DNA of 44,114 nucleotides from an uncultured beta proteobacterium (GTDB lineage: Bacteria; Pseudomonadota; Gammaproteobacteria; Burkholderiales; Rhodocyclaceae), in the NCBI GenBank assembly GCA_903922075.1, contig CAIXSK010000254.1:1-44114 (forward strand). Reading direction: 5' to 3'. Made by a program: the position numbers and the translations under genes. The stretch's first letter is position 1. Each line of letters opens with the position of its first letter. The notes beneath the pieces were generated by a model. That model searched no databases. It worked only from the letters and a program-made list of their open reading frames with translations, and had not been told where the DNA came from. This document shows, piece by piece, positions 31,877 to 41,357 of the stretch.

Positions 31877-33247
31877 TCAGCTGGATTTGATGGCCGTGGT
31901 GCCGGATACATGACTGACCACGTAACGGAATTTCCCAGATTTTTCAGGAGGTATCTGGTCGACACGAGTGATCGTGACATTTACCTCGTGACCCAGGCGG
32001 GATTTGTAATCCCGCACTATTCGTGCTTCGCCAGCTTCATCAAACATGCCCGAGGTAACCAGGATTACCTCGGTGTGATCGAGACTGTGTTGTACGATCT
32101 TGAAGCGCTCAACCCCCGGAACGTCCCGAACCGTATAGATCAGCGCCAGGCCGTGCATGATGGTGCCGTCTGCAGCGACGACGAAATCTGTGCTTCTGCC
32201 CTGGATTTCTTTTAGCAGCGGGAGCGTCCGCCCACAGGCGCAGGGTTCTGTGGATAGTGCGGCGATATCTCCGGTGCGATAACGCAAGAAAGGGAAGTGG
32301 CTGGTTGCGGTGTGGGTTACAACAATTTCACCAGATTGCCCCGTAGGCAGCACTTTTCCGTCACTGCCTACGATTTCTACGATGATATCTTCAGACTGTA
32401 GGTGCATTCCGCCTTCCGGGCATTCGTGCGCAAGAAATCCGGCATCTCTCGCGCCGTAGCCGTTGGCTACCGGGCAGCCAAATACTTCGCTGATGATTTT
32501 TCGCTGTTCATCATACAGTCGCTCGCTGGTAACGAACGCTACCCGAATACCCAACCGGTCCATCGATATCCCATGGGTGCGTGCATGAGCCGCAATCAGA
32601 GATAGCGAGGACGGGTACCCGAACAGCATGGTAGGGCGGTATTTTTGGATTACGTCTACAAAATGGTCCAGATTTTTCTCGGACATTTCGAATGCCGGAA
32701 GCAGTTTTGTACGCAGAAATCGGTCACGAAGTAGTCGCAAACGGTCTTGGGCTCCCAGTTCGATGGGACTGCCCCAAACGACGATTTCCGGATCGCCTAT
32801 GTCGACACCCCACCAACGCGTAACCCGCCACTTGCTCCCGACGTCATGGCTTTTGCGATCTTTCCCGATATAAAAAATCAGTGGCTCGCCTGATGAGCCG
32901 CCGGTGTTATAGCGTGTGAGATCGTCCGCACCATCGGCTTTTAGGCTGTCGCCAGCGTTACGCATGGTTGCCTTATCGGAAATTGGCAAGCGACTGAGGT
33001 CTGCAGTTGAAGATACAGCCGTTGGGTCGAAGCCTATCCTCTCAAAGAGTTCCCGATAATATGGAACCGATTGGCCGATACTTGTCAGGAAATCCCGCAG
33101 ACGTGCCACTCGCCATTTCTCTAGTTGCTCGGGTGGCCAGCGTTCCTGTTTCTCCAGTCGTTTCCGAATTGACACCGAGTCATGACGTTTTATTTTTTCG
33201 TGCAACGGAAACAAGAGATGCGACACGGCTAAGGTAAATAGGCTCAT
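31877..33247 (-). CDS. PaaK/CapK-like adenylate-forming enzyme
   Basis: About 456 residues, phenylacetate-CoA ligase/CapK family. Forms an acyl-adenylate and perhaps a CoA thioester. AMP-binding loop YNTGGSSGEPL (about 113), then YGARDAGFLAHEC, and YRTGDIAALS with ACGRTLPLLKEIQGRSTDF. CapK-type proteins recur in capsule and exopolysaccharide loci, where they may activate an acid for decorating a sugar; the substrate is unknown. The ATG overlaps the stop of the transglutaminase-glycosyltransferase gene (ATGA). Confidence 0.85.
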   Translation of the reverse strand: MSLFTLAVSHLLFPLHEKIKRHDSVSIRKRLEKQERWPPEQLEKWRVARLRDFLTSIGQSVPYYRELFERIGFDPTAVSSTADLSRLPISDKATMRNAGDSLKADGADDLTRYNTGGSSGEPLIFYIGKDRKSHDVGSKWRVTRWWGVDIGDPEIVVWGSPIELGAQDRLRLLRDRFLRTKLLPAFEMSEKNLDHFVDVIQKYRPTMLFGYPSSLSLIAAHARTHGISMDRLGIRVAFVTSERLYDEQRKIISEVFGCPVANGYGARDAGFLAHECPEGGMHLQSEDIIVEIVGSDGKVLPTGQSGEIVVTHTATSHFPFLRYRTGDIAALSTEPCACGRTLPLLKEIQGRSTDFVVAADGTIMHGLALIYTVRDVPGVERFKIVQHSLDHTEVILVTSGMFDEAGEARIVRDYKSRLGHEVNVTITRVDQIPPEKSGKFRYVVSHVSGTTAIKSS

Positions 33248-35529
33248 GGTCGGTTGTGTCCAAACATTTCGTTGTTCAATGCGTTCCTCTGTTCGCCGTG
33301 TTCAGTGACACCGGCCAAGGATCTGAACTCGCCCAGCAATACCGAGATGCGTGATGCCCAACTATTGGCCTGAGCGTAAGCGCGAATGGCTTTGCGATCC
33401 CATTGCCTTTCGAGCGCGCTGTCAATTGCGCTTGCGAGTGCCGGACCATCGTCGAAGGGAACGATTGTGCCCAGGGATTCTGCAGACACTACTTCACTGT
33501 TTCCACCTACATTGGTAGTTACCACCGGCAGACCGCAAGCCATTGCTTCCAGAAATACGTTGGCCCAGCCTTCATTTCGGGTTGCCAGAACGAAAACGTC
33601 TGCAGCAGATAGCGGAATATTCAACTCATCAGGTGGCAGACTGCCCAGGAAATGAATGCGGGATTGCAGGCCTAGCTTTTTCACCTGAGCGTGTAGTTGC
33701 ACACTGAAATCACCTTCCGGGCCACTGCTACCGACAATCAGATAATGTAGGTCGGGATATTTCTGGAGCAGCACCGGTATTTGCTCTATGACACGATGAA
33801 AGCCCTTGCGCTCAACAAGGCCGCCAACTGAAACGATAACTTTGCTGTTAGACGGCAAATTCAACTTGGCCCTGGCTTCATGCCGGTCCAAGGGGTAAAA
33901 GCGGTCGCTGTCTACGCCGTTTCCAATGACAGTTGCCTTTTCCTGGGATAAGCCGTGTTGCTTTGCCAGATCGAGTAATGAAGCAGCAACGGAAAAAACG
34001 CGGTTGGCATGGGTCAATGTGCATGAAACCAATGGGGCAAGCGCTGGGTCGCGAAGATGCCGACTTTCCGTTCCGCGCAGGGTCACGGTTACCGGAACGT
34101 CAAGCCATCGACCAAGGCGAACTGCCGCGTAACCATCGGGGTAGGCGAAGTGGGCATCAATGATCTCCAGCCGACCTTGCTTCTTTAGAGATCGTAATCG
34201 AGGATAGCTGCATATTGCGAGCAATATGCCGTCGAAATTTTTTAGTACCCCGGGCAAAGACAGGAATCTGGGACGAAAGACATCGATACCAGACTGAACT
34301 TCATGGATTGGTGTTGACGGGCGGAAATGAGGTTTCCAAAGACGGATCAGTCGCTGAAGCGGGAACCAAGGGGAGGGGGAGACAACGGTAAGGGGGAGTT
34401 CCTTGGCTACACGAAACATCCTTTCCCGAATAAATATCCCGGCCTGTGGTAGTTGTGGGGAAGGGAAAAGTGTCGAGAATACGACTATGGACGGTAATTC
34501 CGGGGGCTGCTGCCTGCCGCTTGTAGATACTTGCTGTTCAGAGCAGAGTTTTTTACGTATGACGAGCAAGAGAACTGCGATGAACAGCAATGAAATTGCC
34601 AAAAAGGCGGCGGCACGCAGTTTTAATTTCAGCCCTGAGAGATTTGCAAAGGCTGTTCTGCTTTCTGGAGTCTCGACGACGAATATTGGTGGCTGAACGC
34701 CAGCAAGAATGCTGGCAAGCGATCGCAAATGGCGCGATAGTGGGCTGAGCATTCTTACCAAGAAATGTTCATCGACTGTTGCTACATTATTTCCCCACGG
34801 CTGGTACCACTCGTTCACTCCTCGCCGATAGTACTCGACTGCCTTTTCGTGAATCTTGTACCCAGGGCGGATGTTCGGATTGAGTACAGCAATGGTCGGC
34901 GCAGGGCGTTCTTGGCGCATGGCAGCCCGGAATTCCAGAGCGGAGAGCGGGGTGTTCGTAGTCGAATCCAGAAAAACGTAATTGTTGAAGGTATCGATTG
35001 CTCGCCAGCGTTTGGACGTGTCATCCCAGACTTCGTTGAAGATATGCCCGTGCCCGCCATAGCCGTCAAACGAGAATGCCCAAGTTCGGTTGGGAATACC
35101 TGCTGCGTTTGCTAGCGCGGTGAAGGTCATTGCGAAGTCGCCGCAGTAACCGGCCCCTTCGCTTGTTATTTTTTGATAGGTCGTTCTCAAATCGCCGAAT
35201 ATTGGGCCTTTTTCACTTCCCAGCCTGGACTGCAAATGTTGGGCGATTGCTGTCGCACGAGACCAGTTGTCAGGTTGACTGGGTAGATTAAGTCCACGCA
35301 GCACAGCTACCAATTCATCAGGAAGCGGATGGGTTTCCAGAAGAAAGTCTTTAGGAAAACGATCCGGAGTCCAGTTAAATTGATCTGCTGGCAATTCACC
35401 GGCCAGTAGTAAGGCGTTACGGAGACGCACAGCCTCGCTACTGGGTAGGGCATGCGCCACTACCCAGGCAACGACAGCCACAAGAAGCAACAAATCCAGC
35501 GCAAGGAGGCGCCGGACTCTTTGTCGCAT
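33244..35529 (-). CDS. Fusion: periplasmic transglutaminase-like domain plus cytoplasmic GT4 glycosyltransferase
   Basis: About 761 residues in one uninterrupted frame. Start ATG 35529 is 11 nt after the AlgD-like stop; the TTG at 35550 is an alternative. Residues 8-27 form a membrane helix. About 40-330 hold a transglutaminase-like cysteine-protease fold with Cys129 (EGAGYCGDFA), His162 (GHIFNEVW) and Asp179 (AIDTF). A second helix (about 338-360, AAAFLAISLLFIAVLLLVIRKK) returns the chain to the cytoplasm, where a GT4 enzyme follows (SIVVFSTLFPSPQLPQAGIF, VTLRGTE, VGGLVERKGFHR, EAMACGLPVVTTNVGG). The topology places each domain in the right compartment, so the fusion looks functional. It might couple chain synthesis to a periplasmic modification; that is inference. 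Confidence 0.85.
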   Translation of the reverse strand: MRQRVRRLLALDLLLLVAVVAWVVAHALPSSEAVRLRNALLLAGELPADQFNWTPDRFPKDFLLETHPLPDELVAVLRGLNLPSQPDNWSRATAIAQHLQSRLGSEKGPIFGDLRTTYQKITSEGAGYCGDFAMTFTALANAAGIPNRTWAFSFDGYGGHGHIFNEVWDDTSKRWRAIDTFNNYVFLDSTTNTPLSALEFRAAMRQERPAPTIAVLNPNIRPGYKIHEKAVEYYRRGVNEWYQPWGNNVATVDEHFLVRMLSPLSRHLRSLASILAGVQPPIFVVETPESRTAFANLSGLKLKLRAAAFLAISLLFIAVLLLVIRKKLCSEQQVSTSGRQQPPELPSIVVFSTLFPSPQLPQAGIFIRERMFRVAKELPLTVVSPSPWFPLQRLIRLWKPHFRPSTPIHEVQSGIDVFRPRFLSLPGVLKNFDGILLAICSYPRLRSLKKQGRLEIIDAHFAYPDGYAAVRLGRWLDVPVTVTLRGTESRHLRDPALAPLVSCTLTHANRVFSVAASLLDLAKQHGLSQEKATVIGNGVDSDRFYPLDRHEARAKLNLPSNSKVIVSVGGLVERKGFHRVIEQIPVLLQKYPDLHYLIVGSSGPEGDFSVQLHAQVKKLGLQSRIHFLGSLPPDELNIPLSAADVFVLATRNEGWANVFLEAMACGLPVVTTNVGGNSEVVSAESLGTIVPFDDGPALASAIDSALERQWDRKAIRAYAQANSWASRISVLLGEFRSLAGVTEHGEQRNALNNEMFGHNRP

Positions 35530-35540
35530 CTTGAAGGTTG

Positions 35541-36857
35541 TCACCAGCAAAGACCTTCTACGCGACCACGCAAGGAGTCCTTGTTTGGCAAGCCGACCAG
35601 ATCGAGCAGGTAATGTCTGTCAGATGAGTGCTCTGCCAGCGCGGCATAAATTTCAGAAGATGCGAGCCCGACGACCAGAACATCGCATTCAGCCAGAACT
35701 TCCGCCAGGTCTTCTCGCATCAGGTCGCCCAAGTGCGGGACATGTTGTTCGATGAAGCGCCGATTGGCCCCCAACAGGCGAGAGAGATGTACTTCCGGAT
35801 CGTATACGCGGAGTTGTATGCCTTTGCCAACAAGTTGTTCTGCCAGAGTGACCAGTGGGGATTCACGCAGGTCGTCGGTGCCGGTTTTGAACGAAAGACC
35901 AATGAATCCCACTTTGCGGGATCCCGTGGCCAGCACCTTTTGTATGGCATGCTCAACGTGGATTTTGTTGGATGCCAGGATGCCAGCGTGCATGGGGAGT
36001 TCAATATCCCTCTGTTTTCCGAGATAGACGGTCGCCCGCAGATCTTTGGGCAGGCAAGAGCCGCCGAAAGCGTATCCGGGCTTCAGATAGGCTTTGGAAA
36101 TATTGAGCTGGGTATCGCGACAAACCAGATCCATGACTTCAAACGGATCTACATCAAGCGCTTCGCAAAGTCGGGCTGTCTCGTTGGCGAAGGTTATTTT
36201 CAGCGCATGGAAGTTGTTACAGCAGTACTTGACCATTTCCGCCGCCCGAACGCTGGTTCGGTAGAACTCGCAAGGCAGGTGCCCGAACAACTGGCGAAGT
36301 TGGTCAGCGGGGTAGTCGCTATTGCATCCGACGATTGTAAAAGGTGGCTTGTCGTAGTCGCGGATTGAACTTCCTTCGCGCAGGAATTCTGGCTGGAAGC
36401 AGCAGAAAAAGTCGATGCCTTCTTTTTTACCGGAGGCCGCTTCGATGATTGGACGGATAACCTCTTCCACAGTGCCTGGTACCAAGGTCGAGCGGAATAC
36501 GAAGACATGGGGGGCTGTCTTGACGCGCATGGCTTCGCCAACTTGTTGCGCTAAGCGCAGCATTGCACTTTGGTCCTGGCTGCCGTTGGCAGCAGACGGG
36601 GTGCCGACACAGATCAGGGAGATATCTGATTCAGCAACAGCCTTGGCCGCGTCCAGTGAGACTGAAACCAGACCTGATGCTACAACGCGCTGCATAAGAT
36701 CAACCATGCCTTCTTCAACGACTGGCGTATGACCGGCACTAATCAGGTCGAGTTTCGTTTGGTCGACGTCGACGCCAATAACCTGATGACCATCGCGAGC
36801 CAAGCAAGCCAGTGATACAGCGCCGACGTACCCCAAACCAAAAATGCTAATTTTCAT
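35541..36857 (-). CDS. algD-like: AlgD-like nucleotide-sugar 6-dehydrogenase (GDP-mannose type)
   Basis: Oxidises a nucleotide sugar twice, at C6, with NAD to give the uronic acid donor. About 438 residues from the ATG at 36857 (GGGG 8 nt upstream; the ORF-track start at 36884 adds nine unlikely residues). Rossmann motif MKISIFGLGYVGAV, LICVGTPSAANGS, substrate region PEFLREGSSIRDYDKPPFTIVG, catalytic Cys in AFGGSCLPKDLRA, and the AlgD-style end LDLVGLPNKD...EGLCW. From memory it resembles P. aeruginosa AlgD more than UDP-glucose dehydrogenases (NGS after VGTPS, GICW-like tail), suggesting GDP-mannuronate, but UDP-sugars cannot be excluded. Confidence 0.88.
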   Translation of the reverse strand: MKISIFGLGYVGAVSLACLARDGHQVIGVDVDQTKLDLISAGHTPVVEEGMVDLMQRVVASGLVSVSLDAAKAVAESDISLICVGTPSAANGSQDQSAMLRLAQQVGEAMRVKTAPHVFVFRSTLVPGTVEEVIRPIIEAASGKKEGIDFFCCFQPEFLREGSSIRDYDKPPFTIVGCNSDYPADQLRQLFGHLPCEFYRTSVRAAEMVKYCCNNFHALKITFANETARLCEALDVDPFEVMDLVCRDTQLNISKAYLKPGYAFGGSCLPKDLRATVYLGKQRDIELPMHAGILASNKIHVEHAIQKVLATGSRKVGFIGLSFKTGTDDLRESPLVTLAEQLVGKGIQLRVYDPEVHLSRLLGANRRFIEQHVPHLGDLMREDLAEVLAECDVLVVGLASSEIYAALAEHSSDRHYLLDLVGLPNKDSLRGRVEGLCW

Positions 36858-36899
36858 TGAATTACCCCATTGACATGAATTCACATTGTAATCGACCAG

Positions 36900-38087
36900 C
36901 TAGCCTGCCAGCACATGTTCGACAATCGTTTCCAGGCGCCGCATGGATGCTTGCCAGTCATGATGGGTCAACATCCGTTCTCGGCCGGATACGGAAAGTC
37001 GAGAGCGTTCGTCAGGCGTACTCATGATTCGAAGGCAGGCGTCGGCATATGTATTCGGACTGTCGCCGACCAGGAAATGGGCTTCGTTTTCGGCATCTAC
37101 GCCGCCAGCCCCAGCGGGACTGGTGACTACCGGAACACCCATCGCCATTGCTTCCAGAATTTTGTTCTGGGTGCCGCGGGCGATGTTTAGCGGGGCGACC
37201 ATCGCGGCTGAGCGCAGAATGAAAGGGCGGACATCGGGCACAGAACCGGTTACCGTGACCCCCGGCAGCTCCTCCAGTTTTTTTACTGCGGGACTTGGGT
37301 CGGCGCCGACAATCAATAGTTTTGCCTGGGGGCGGCGAGCCTGAATCAGGGGTAGCGTATTTCGGCAGAAATCGAACATGCATTCCTGATTGGGGTAGTA
37401 ATCCATTCGGCCGATGAAAGAGAGGGTATCGGGATCGTAGCCTTCCCCATCGGGTTTGAAGTATTCGGCATCGACGCCATTCGGGAACCAGTCTGTCTTT
37501 AGCGCAGTTCGGTAGCTATTGAGTGTTTCCCATTCGGCGCGCGTGGTAGCTGTGCACATGTCGAATTTCTTGGCGAGCCGCTTTTCCGCGGCTTCCATTT
37601 TTTTGCCTTCAAGGCGGTAACCCAGAGAAAGTGGGAAAGGCTTGTAGTTGGCATACTCGAGCCATTTCTGGGAATCCATGTCACCGAAATCCAGTATCTT
37701 CGGAATTCCCCGAACATTTTCCACGTATTGAGCGACGGAGGAGCAATGAACGAAGATGAGATCGAACTGCTCCGTTGATAGCAGATTGTCGATTCGCTGC
37801 TGGAGATCGGGGGAGTAGAAAAATCCCATCGATGAGGGGGTCACGACGGGTAGGCGTGCCACCATGCGAATGACCTGGATCGAATTGCTGACCGATGCTA
37901 TTTCGAAGTGCTCGCAATGGTTGCGGATCCCTTCGCCTTCTTTGGCCTCCGCCGGTGATCGCGACAGGGAGCAGACCGTAACTTTATGCCCTTGTGTCGA
38001 AAAATGGCGAATCATGTTGAATGGGCGGATTTTCCCGCCGCGCTTTGGCGGGAAGGGAAATCGGTGGCAGATATATAGGATTTTCAT
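36900..38087 (-). CDS. Sugar transferase, PEP-CTERM/EpsH1-associated Stp1 type
   Basis: GT4 glycosyltransferase, about 395 residues. The N-terminus MKILYICHRFPFPPKRGGKIRPFNMIRHFSTQGHKV is the hallmark of the Stp1 family of exosortase A loci. DFGDMDSQKWLEYA and SFIGRMDYYPNQECMFDF are also family-typical; the donor site is KILEAMAMGVPVVTSPAGAGG. It acts in the cytoplasm on the lipid-linked repeat unit. It overlaps the AsnB stop by 4 nt (ATGA). Confidence 0.9.
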   Translation of the reverse strand: MKILYICHRFPFPPKRGGKIRPFNMIRHFSTQGHKVTVCSLSRSPAEAKEGEGIRNHCEHFEIASVSNSIQVIRMVARLPVVTPSSMGFFYSPDLQQRIDNLLSTEQFDLIFVHCSSVAQYVENVRGIPKILDFGDMDSQKWLEYANYKPFPLSLGYRLEGKKMEAAEKRLAKKFDMCTATTRAEWETLNSYRTALKTDWFPNGVDAEYFKPDGEGYDPDTLSFIGRMDYYPNQECMFDFCRNTLPLIQARRPQAKLLIVGADPSPAVKKLEELPGVTVTGSVPDVRPFILRSAAMVAPLNIARGTQNKILEAMAMGVPVVTSPAGAGGVDAENEAHFLVGDSPNTYADACLRIMSTPDERSRLSVSGRERMLTHHDWQASMRRLETIVEHVLAG

Positions 38088-40009
38088 GCAAGCAGCCCAT
38101 GCAATTCGGCGGTAACGTCTTCATGGCTACGCCGGTCGAGATAGATACGCGCCCAGATTTCGAAATTGAGTAGTGCCACGATGGCTTCGGTATAGTCTTG
38201 GCGGTTGGCACGGTGATCGGAAATCAGCTGTGAAACAACGGCAACATCAAACAGGTTGCGGTGACGGATAACTTCCGGAGAGAGAATCCGATCGAGGAGG
38301 TGACCAAGTTCTCCCTTAAGCCAGGCGCCCATGGGCGTGCCAAAGCCACGTTTCTTGCGGTGCAGGATATCGGGCGGCAACTTGGGGCCCAGTGCCGATT
38401 TCATGGCAGCCTTTAGTACGCCGCCTTTGATTTTGACCGCCTCCGGCATGGTCGCCGCCATTTCCACCAGTTCGTGGTCAAGCAAGGGAACGCGGCATTC
38501 CAGCGATACCGTCATGCTCATCTTGTCGGTGAGCATCAGCAGGTCGTCAGGCAACTGGGAGGCCATGTCGACCGCTAGCATATGATTGCAGGGATCGTTC
38601 TGATGACTGTTGGCAAAGGCCTCAATCAGCGGATCCCAAGCTAATCCGTTGACGCCAAGCATCAGGCGACTGGAGAGCGAGCGATCCATGATCTGAAGAT
38701 AGGCACGATAGCGTTCTTCAAAGGACTGTTCTGCGGTTGCCAGGAAGCCTTTGGCCAGGCGCGCCACGTTGAGCCACTTTGAGTGGCGGTCGGCAGGCAG
38801 CATTCTACCTATGGCTTTGGCAGTTCCCTGGATCAGGCTGGGTAAGCGAGAAAAACGCTCGGCGTAATGATTGCCTAGATAGCGCCGATAGCCGCCAAAC
38901 AGCTCATCTCCTCCAACACCTGAAAGGATGACGGTGACGTCCTCGCGGGCAAATTCGCTGACCAGGTAGGTGGTGATGAATGCGGTATCGGCAATCGGCT
39001 CGTCCATGTGCCAGAGCAGCCGTGGCAAGAGCGCCACGACGTCCGGTTTGACCATGATTTCGCGGTGATCCGTGCCGAATAGCTCGGCAACTCGTCGTGC
39101 ATATGGCAATTCGTTGTAAAAATTGTCCGCCGCCGATCCTCCAAAACCTATCGCATAGGTTTTGACGGGCTGCGAGGTCGCGCCCGCCATGCAGGCAACA
39201 ACTGCCGAAGAGTCTACGCCACCGGATAGAAAGGCGCCAATCGGTACATCGGATACCATTTGCATGCGTACAGCACGGTCGATCCCGCTGGCAATTCGTT
39301 CAATCCACTCGTCTTCGCTGACGCTGCTATCGACTGTTTCCGGCAGGGACCAGTAGCATCGAGTGGATACTTTTCCTGATTCGATGCTCATCAGGCTGGC
39401 GACCGGAAGTTTCGATATTCCTTTGAACATCGATCGCGGCGCCGAGACGTAACCAAGGTTGAGATAGCTGGCCAAGGCGGCTCGATCCACCTCTGGCGTC
39501 ACCCCGGGAAGTGCGAGCAAGGCTTTGGCTTCGGTAGCAAAAGCCAGTCGCTGGCCGTCTTGTCGCCAATAGAGCGGTTTGACGCCAATGCGGTCGCGAC
39601 CGAGCAGGAGGCGCCGTCGATTGACATCCCACAACGCGAAGTTATACATGCCGTTCAGGCGGGAGACGAAATCGTCGCCCCAGGCCTCGTAGGCATGCAG
39701 GATGACTTCACAATCAGAACCAGTACGGAAGCGATGGCCAGCCTTGGTGAGATCTTCTCGAAGTTCGCGGAAGTTGTAGATTTCACCATTGCACACCAGC
39801 CAGAGGCTGTTGTCCTCGTTGGTGAGCGGCTGATGGCCGCCGGCCAGGTCGATGATTGACAGGCGACGCATTCCAATGACGCAGTTGCCGTCATGGTGCC
39901 ACCCATGGTCGTCGGGGCCACGGTGGCGAGTGACGTCCCCCATGCTTTGCATGAGCGACGGATCGGCTGGGCTGCCGTCAAGATGGATGATGCCGTAAAT
40001 GCCGCACAT
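38084..40009 (-). CDS. asnB: Asparagine synthase (glutamine-hydrolysing) AsnB-type amidotransferase
   Basis: About 641 residues with both halves intact. Class II glutaminase: MCGIYGIIHLDG (Cys2 nucleophile), TRHRGPDDHGW, LSIIDLAGGHQPL, VCNGEIYNFRELR, DCEVILHAYE. Synthetase: PP-loop GAFLSGGVDSSAVVAC, SGVGGDELFGGYRRY, and MDRSLSSRLML region. GAGG precedes the ATG. In polysaccharide loci such enzymes usually amidate uronic acids instead of aspartate; with the AlgD-like gene two places downstream this is plausible. It is one of three AsnB homologues in the window. Confidence 0.9.
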   Translation of the reverse strand: MCGIYGIIHLDGSPADPSLMQSMGDVTRHRGPDDHGWHHDGNCVIGMRRLSIIDLAGGHQPLTNEDNSLWLVCNGEIYNFRELREDLTKAGHRFRTGSDCEVILHAYEAWGDDFVSRLNGMYNFALWDVNRRRLLLGRDRIGVKPLYWRQDGQRLAFATEAKALLALPGVTPEVDRAALASYLNLGYVSAPRSMFKGISKLPVASLMSIESGKVSTRCYWSLPETVDSSVSEDEWIERIASGIDRAVRMQMVSDVPIGAFLSGGVDSSAVVACMAGATSQPVKTYAIGFGGSAADNFYNELPYARRVAELFGTDHREIMVKPDVVALLPRLLWHMDEPIADTAFITTYLVSEFAREDVTVILSGVGGDELFGGYRRYLGNHYAERFSRLPSLIQGTAKAIGRMLPADRHSKWLNVARLAKGFLATAEQSFEERYRAYLQIMDRSLSSRLMLGVNGLAWDPLIEAFANSHQNDPCNHMLAVDMASQLPDDLLMLTDKMSMTVSLECRVPLLDHELVEMAATMPEAVKIKGGVLKAAMKSALGPKLPPDILHRKKRGFGTPMGAWLKGELGHLLDRILSPEVIRHRNLFDVAVVSQLISDHRANRQDYTEAIVALLNFEIWARIYLDRRSHEDVTAELHGLLA

Positions 40010-40027
40010 GTGGTGCCTCGTTCCCGG

Positions 40028-41254
40028 TTAGCTGGCGGTGTTGACTGCAACGCCATGTGCTGGAAGCACACCGCCATAGACAGAGACATAGTTGGCGGCG
40101 CTACTTGCCCAAGTCCTTTCCTTTTCGACAAAGGCCCTGCCGGCTAGCCTGATCCGCTCCCACTGCTCACGATTTGCCAGCATGTGGCTGATTGCCTCCG
40201 ATAGTGCTGCCGCGTCGCCTGCTTTGAATAGCCTTCCCGTTTCTCCATCGCGGATCAATTCACGATGGCCACCAACGTCGGAGGCGACAAGTAGTTTGCC
40301 TTGTGCCATCGCTTCCAGAGGCTTGAGCGGGGTAACCAGTTCGGTCAGGCGCATGGATTTTCGCGGGTAGCAGAGGAGATCAATCTGTCCGTAGTAACGC
40401 TGTACTTCTGCATGGGGGACGCGCCCGGTGAACACGATGCGGTCGCTGATTCCAAGATGCTCGGCTTGTGCCTTCAGCGCAGCGTCCTGAGGCCCGCCAC
40501 CGACCAGAAGTACTTTCAGGTCCGGGTGGCTGGGTAGCAGTCGAGCCGTTGCTTCCAGAAGCAGGTCGAGTCCCTCGTAGCCGTAGAATGAACCCGCAAA
40601 TCCTAGAACGGTGCAGCCATCGAGCCCCAGCTTCTGGCGAAGTTCGGGATCGGCAGGGGGGGCGTAGGCAAAGGAGTCGACGTCAACGGCATTGGGTATT
40701 ACGGTTATCTTGGCGGCGTCGATATTTCCGCGTGAAAGGATATCCGCACGCAGACCCTCGCAAATTGTGGTAATGGCCGAAGCACGGCGCAAAGCCCAGG
40801 TTTCCAGGGCGCGTGAAAGCCGGTAACGCAGACTGCCTTCAACGGTCGTGCCATGGTCTACGGCGGCGTCTTCCCAGGAGGCGCGCATTTCGTATACGAC
40901 GGGCAGGCCAAGTTTGCGTCCTGCCCTGATGGCTGGAATTGCGTTGAGAACGGGGGAGTGGGGATGGAGGATATCCGGTTGAAACTTCCTGGCCAGTTCC
41001 TCTATCCGTGCCTGGGTCGCTGCCATTTGGCGAAAATAGCCTGGAATTCCCGACATGCCAGCTGTTTGACGGGTCCGATAGAAGGTCCAGCCGTCCACGA
41101 TCTCTTCGTCAGCCTGGATTTGTCCCTGCTTGGGGGTGGTCAGTTGTAGCGTCTCCCAGCCGAGTCGCCGTTGTTCCGTAAGTAAGGCCAGCGAGCGAAA
41201 TGCGTAGCCGCTATGAAGAGGGATGGAGTGGTCGAGAATATGCAGAATGCGCAT
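40028..41254 (-). CDS. Exosortase A-associated glycosyltransferase, Daro_2409 type
   Basis: GT4 glycosyltransferase, about 408 residues. The start is the ATG at 41254 (MRILHILDHSIPLHSGYAFRSLALL), the recognised beginning of this family; the ORF-track start at 41401 adds 49 residues that overlap the amidotransferase gene. VYEMRASWEDAAVDHGTTVEGS is another family signature. Donor site: RVPHAEVQRYYGQIDLLCYPRKSMRLTELVTPLKPLEAMAQGK. The 103-bp gap to the gene upstream shows no clear signal. Confidence 0.9.
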   Translation of the reverse strand: MRILHILDHSIPLHSGYAFRSLALLTEQRRLGWETLQLTTPKQGQIQADEEIVDGWTFYRTRQTAGMSGIPGYFRQMAATQARIEELARKFQPDILHPHSPVLNAIPAIRAGRKLGLPVVYEMRASWEDAAVDHGTTVEGSLRYRLSRALETWALRRASAITTICEGLRADILSRGNIDAAKITVIPNAVDVDSFAYAPPADPELRQKLGLDGCTVLGFAGSFYGYEGLDLLLEATARLLPSHPDLKVLLVGGGPQDAALKAQAEHLGISDRIVFTGRVPHAEVQRYYGQIDLLCYPRKSMRLTELVTPLKPLEAMAQGKLLVASDVGGHRELIRDGETGRLFKAGDAAALSEAISHMLANREQWERIRLAGRAFVEKERTWASSAANYVSVYGGVLPAHGVAVNTAS

Positions 41255-41357
41255 CGTCAGATATTTGTGCGGCAAGATAACCCGCAAGCCTTGCCAGGCA
41301 AGGTATGCGCGGTTGGTTTGAGGGTGTCGATAAGGTTTCTGATTTTGTTGGCAATGG

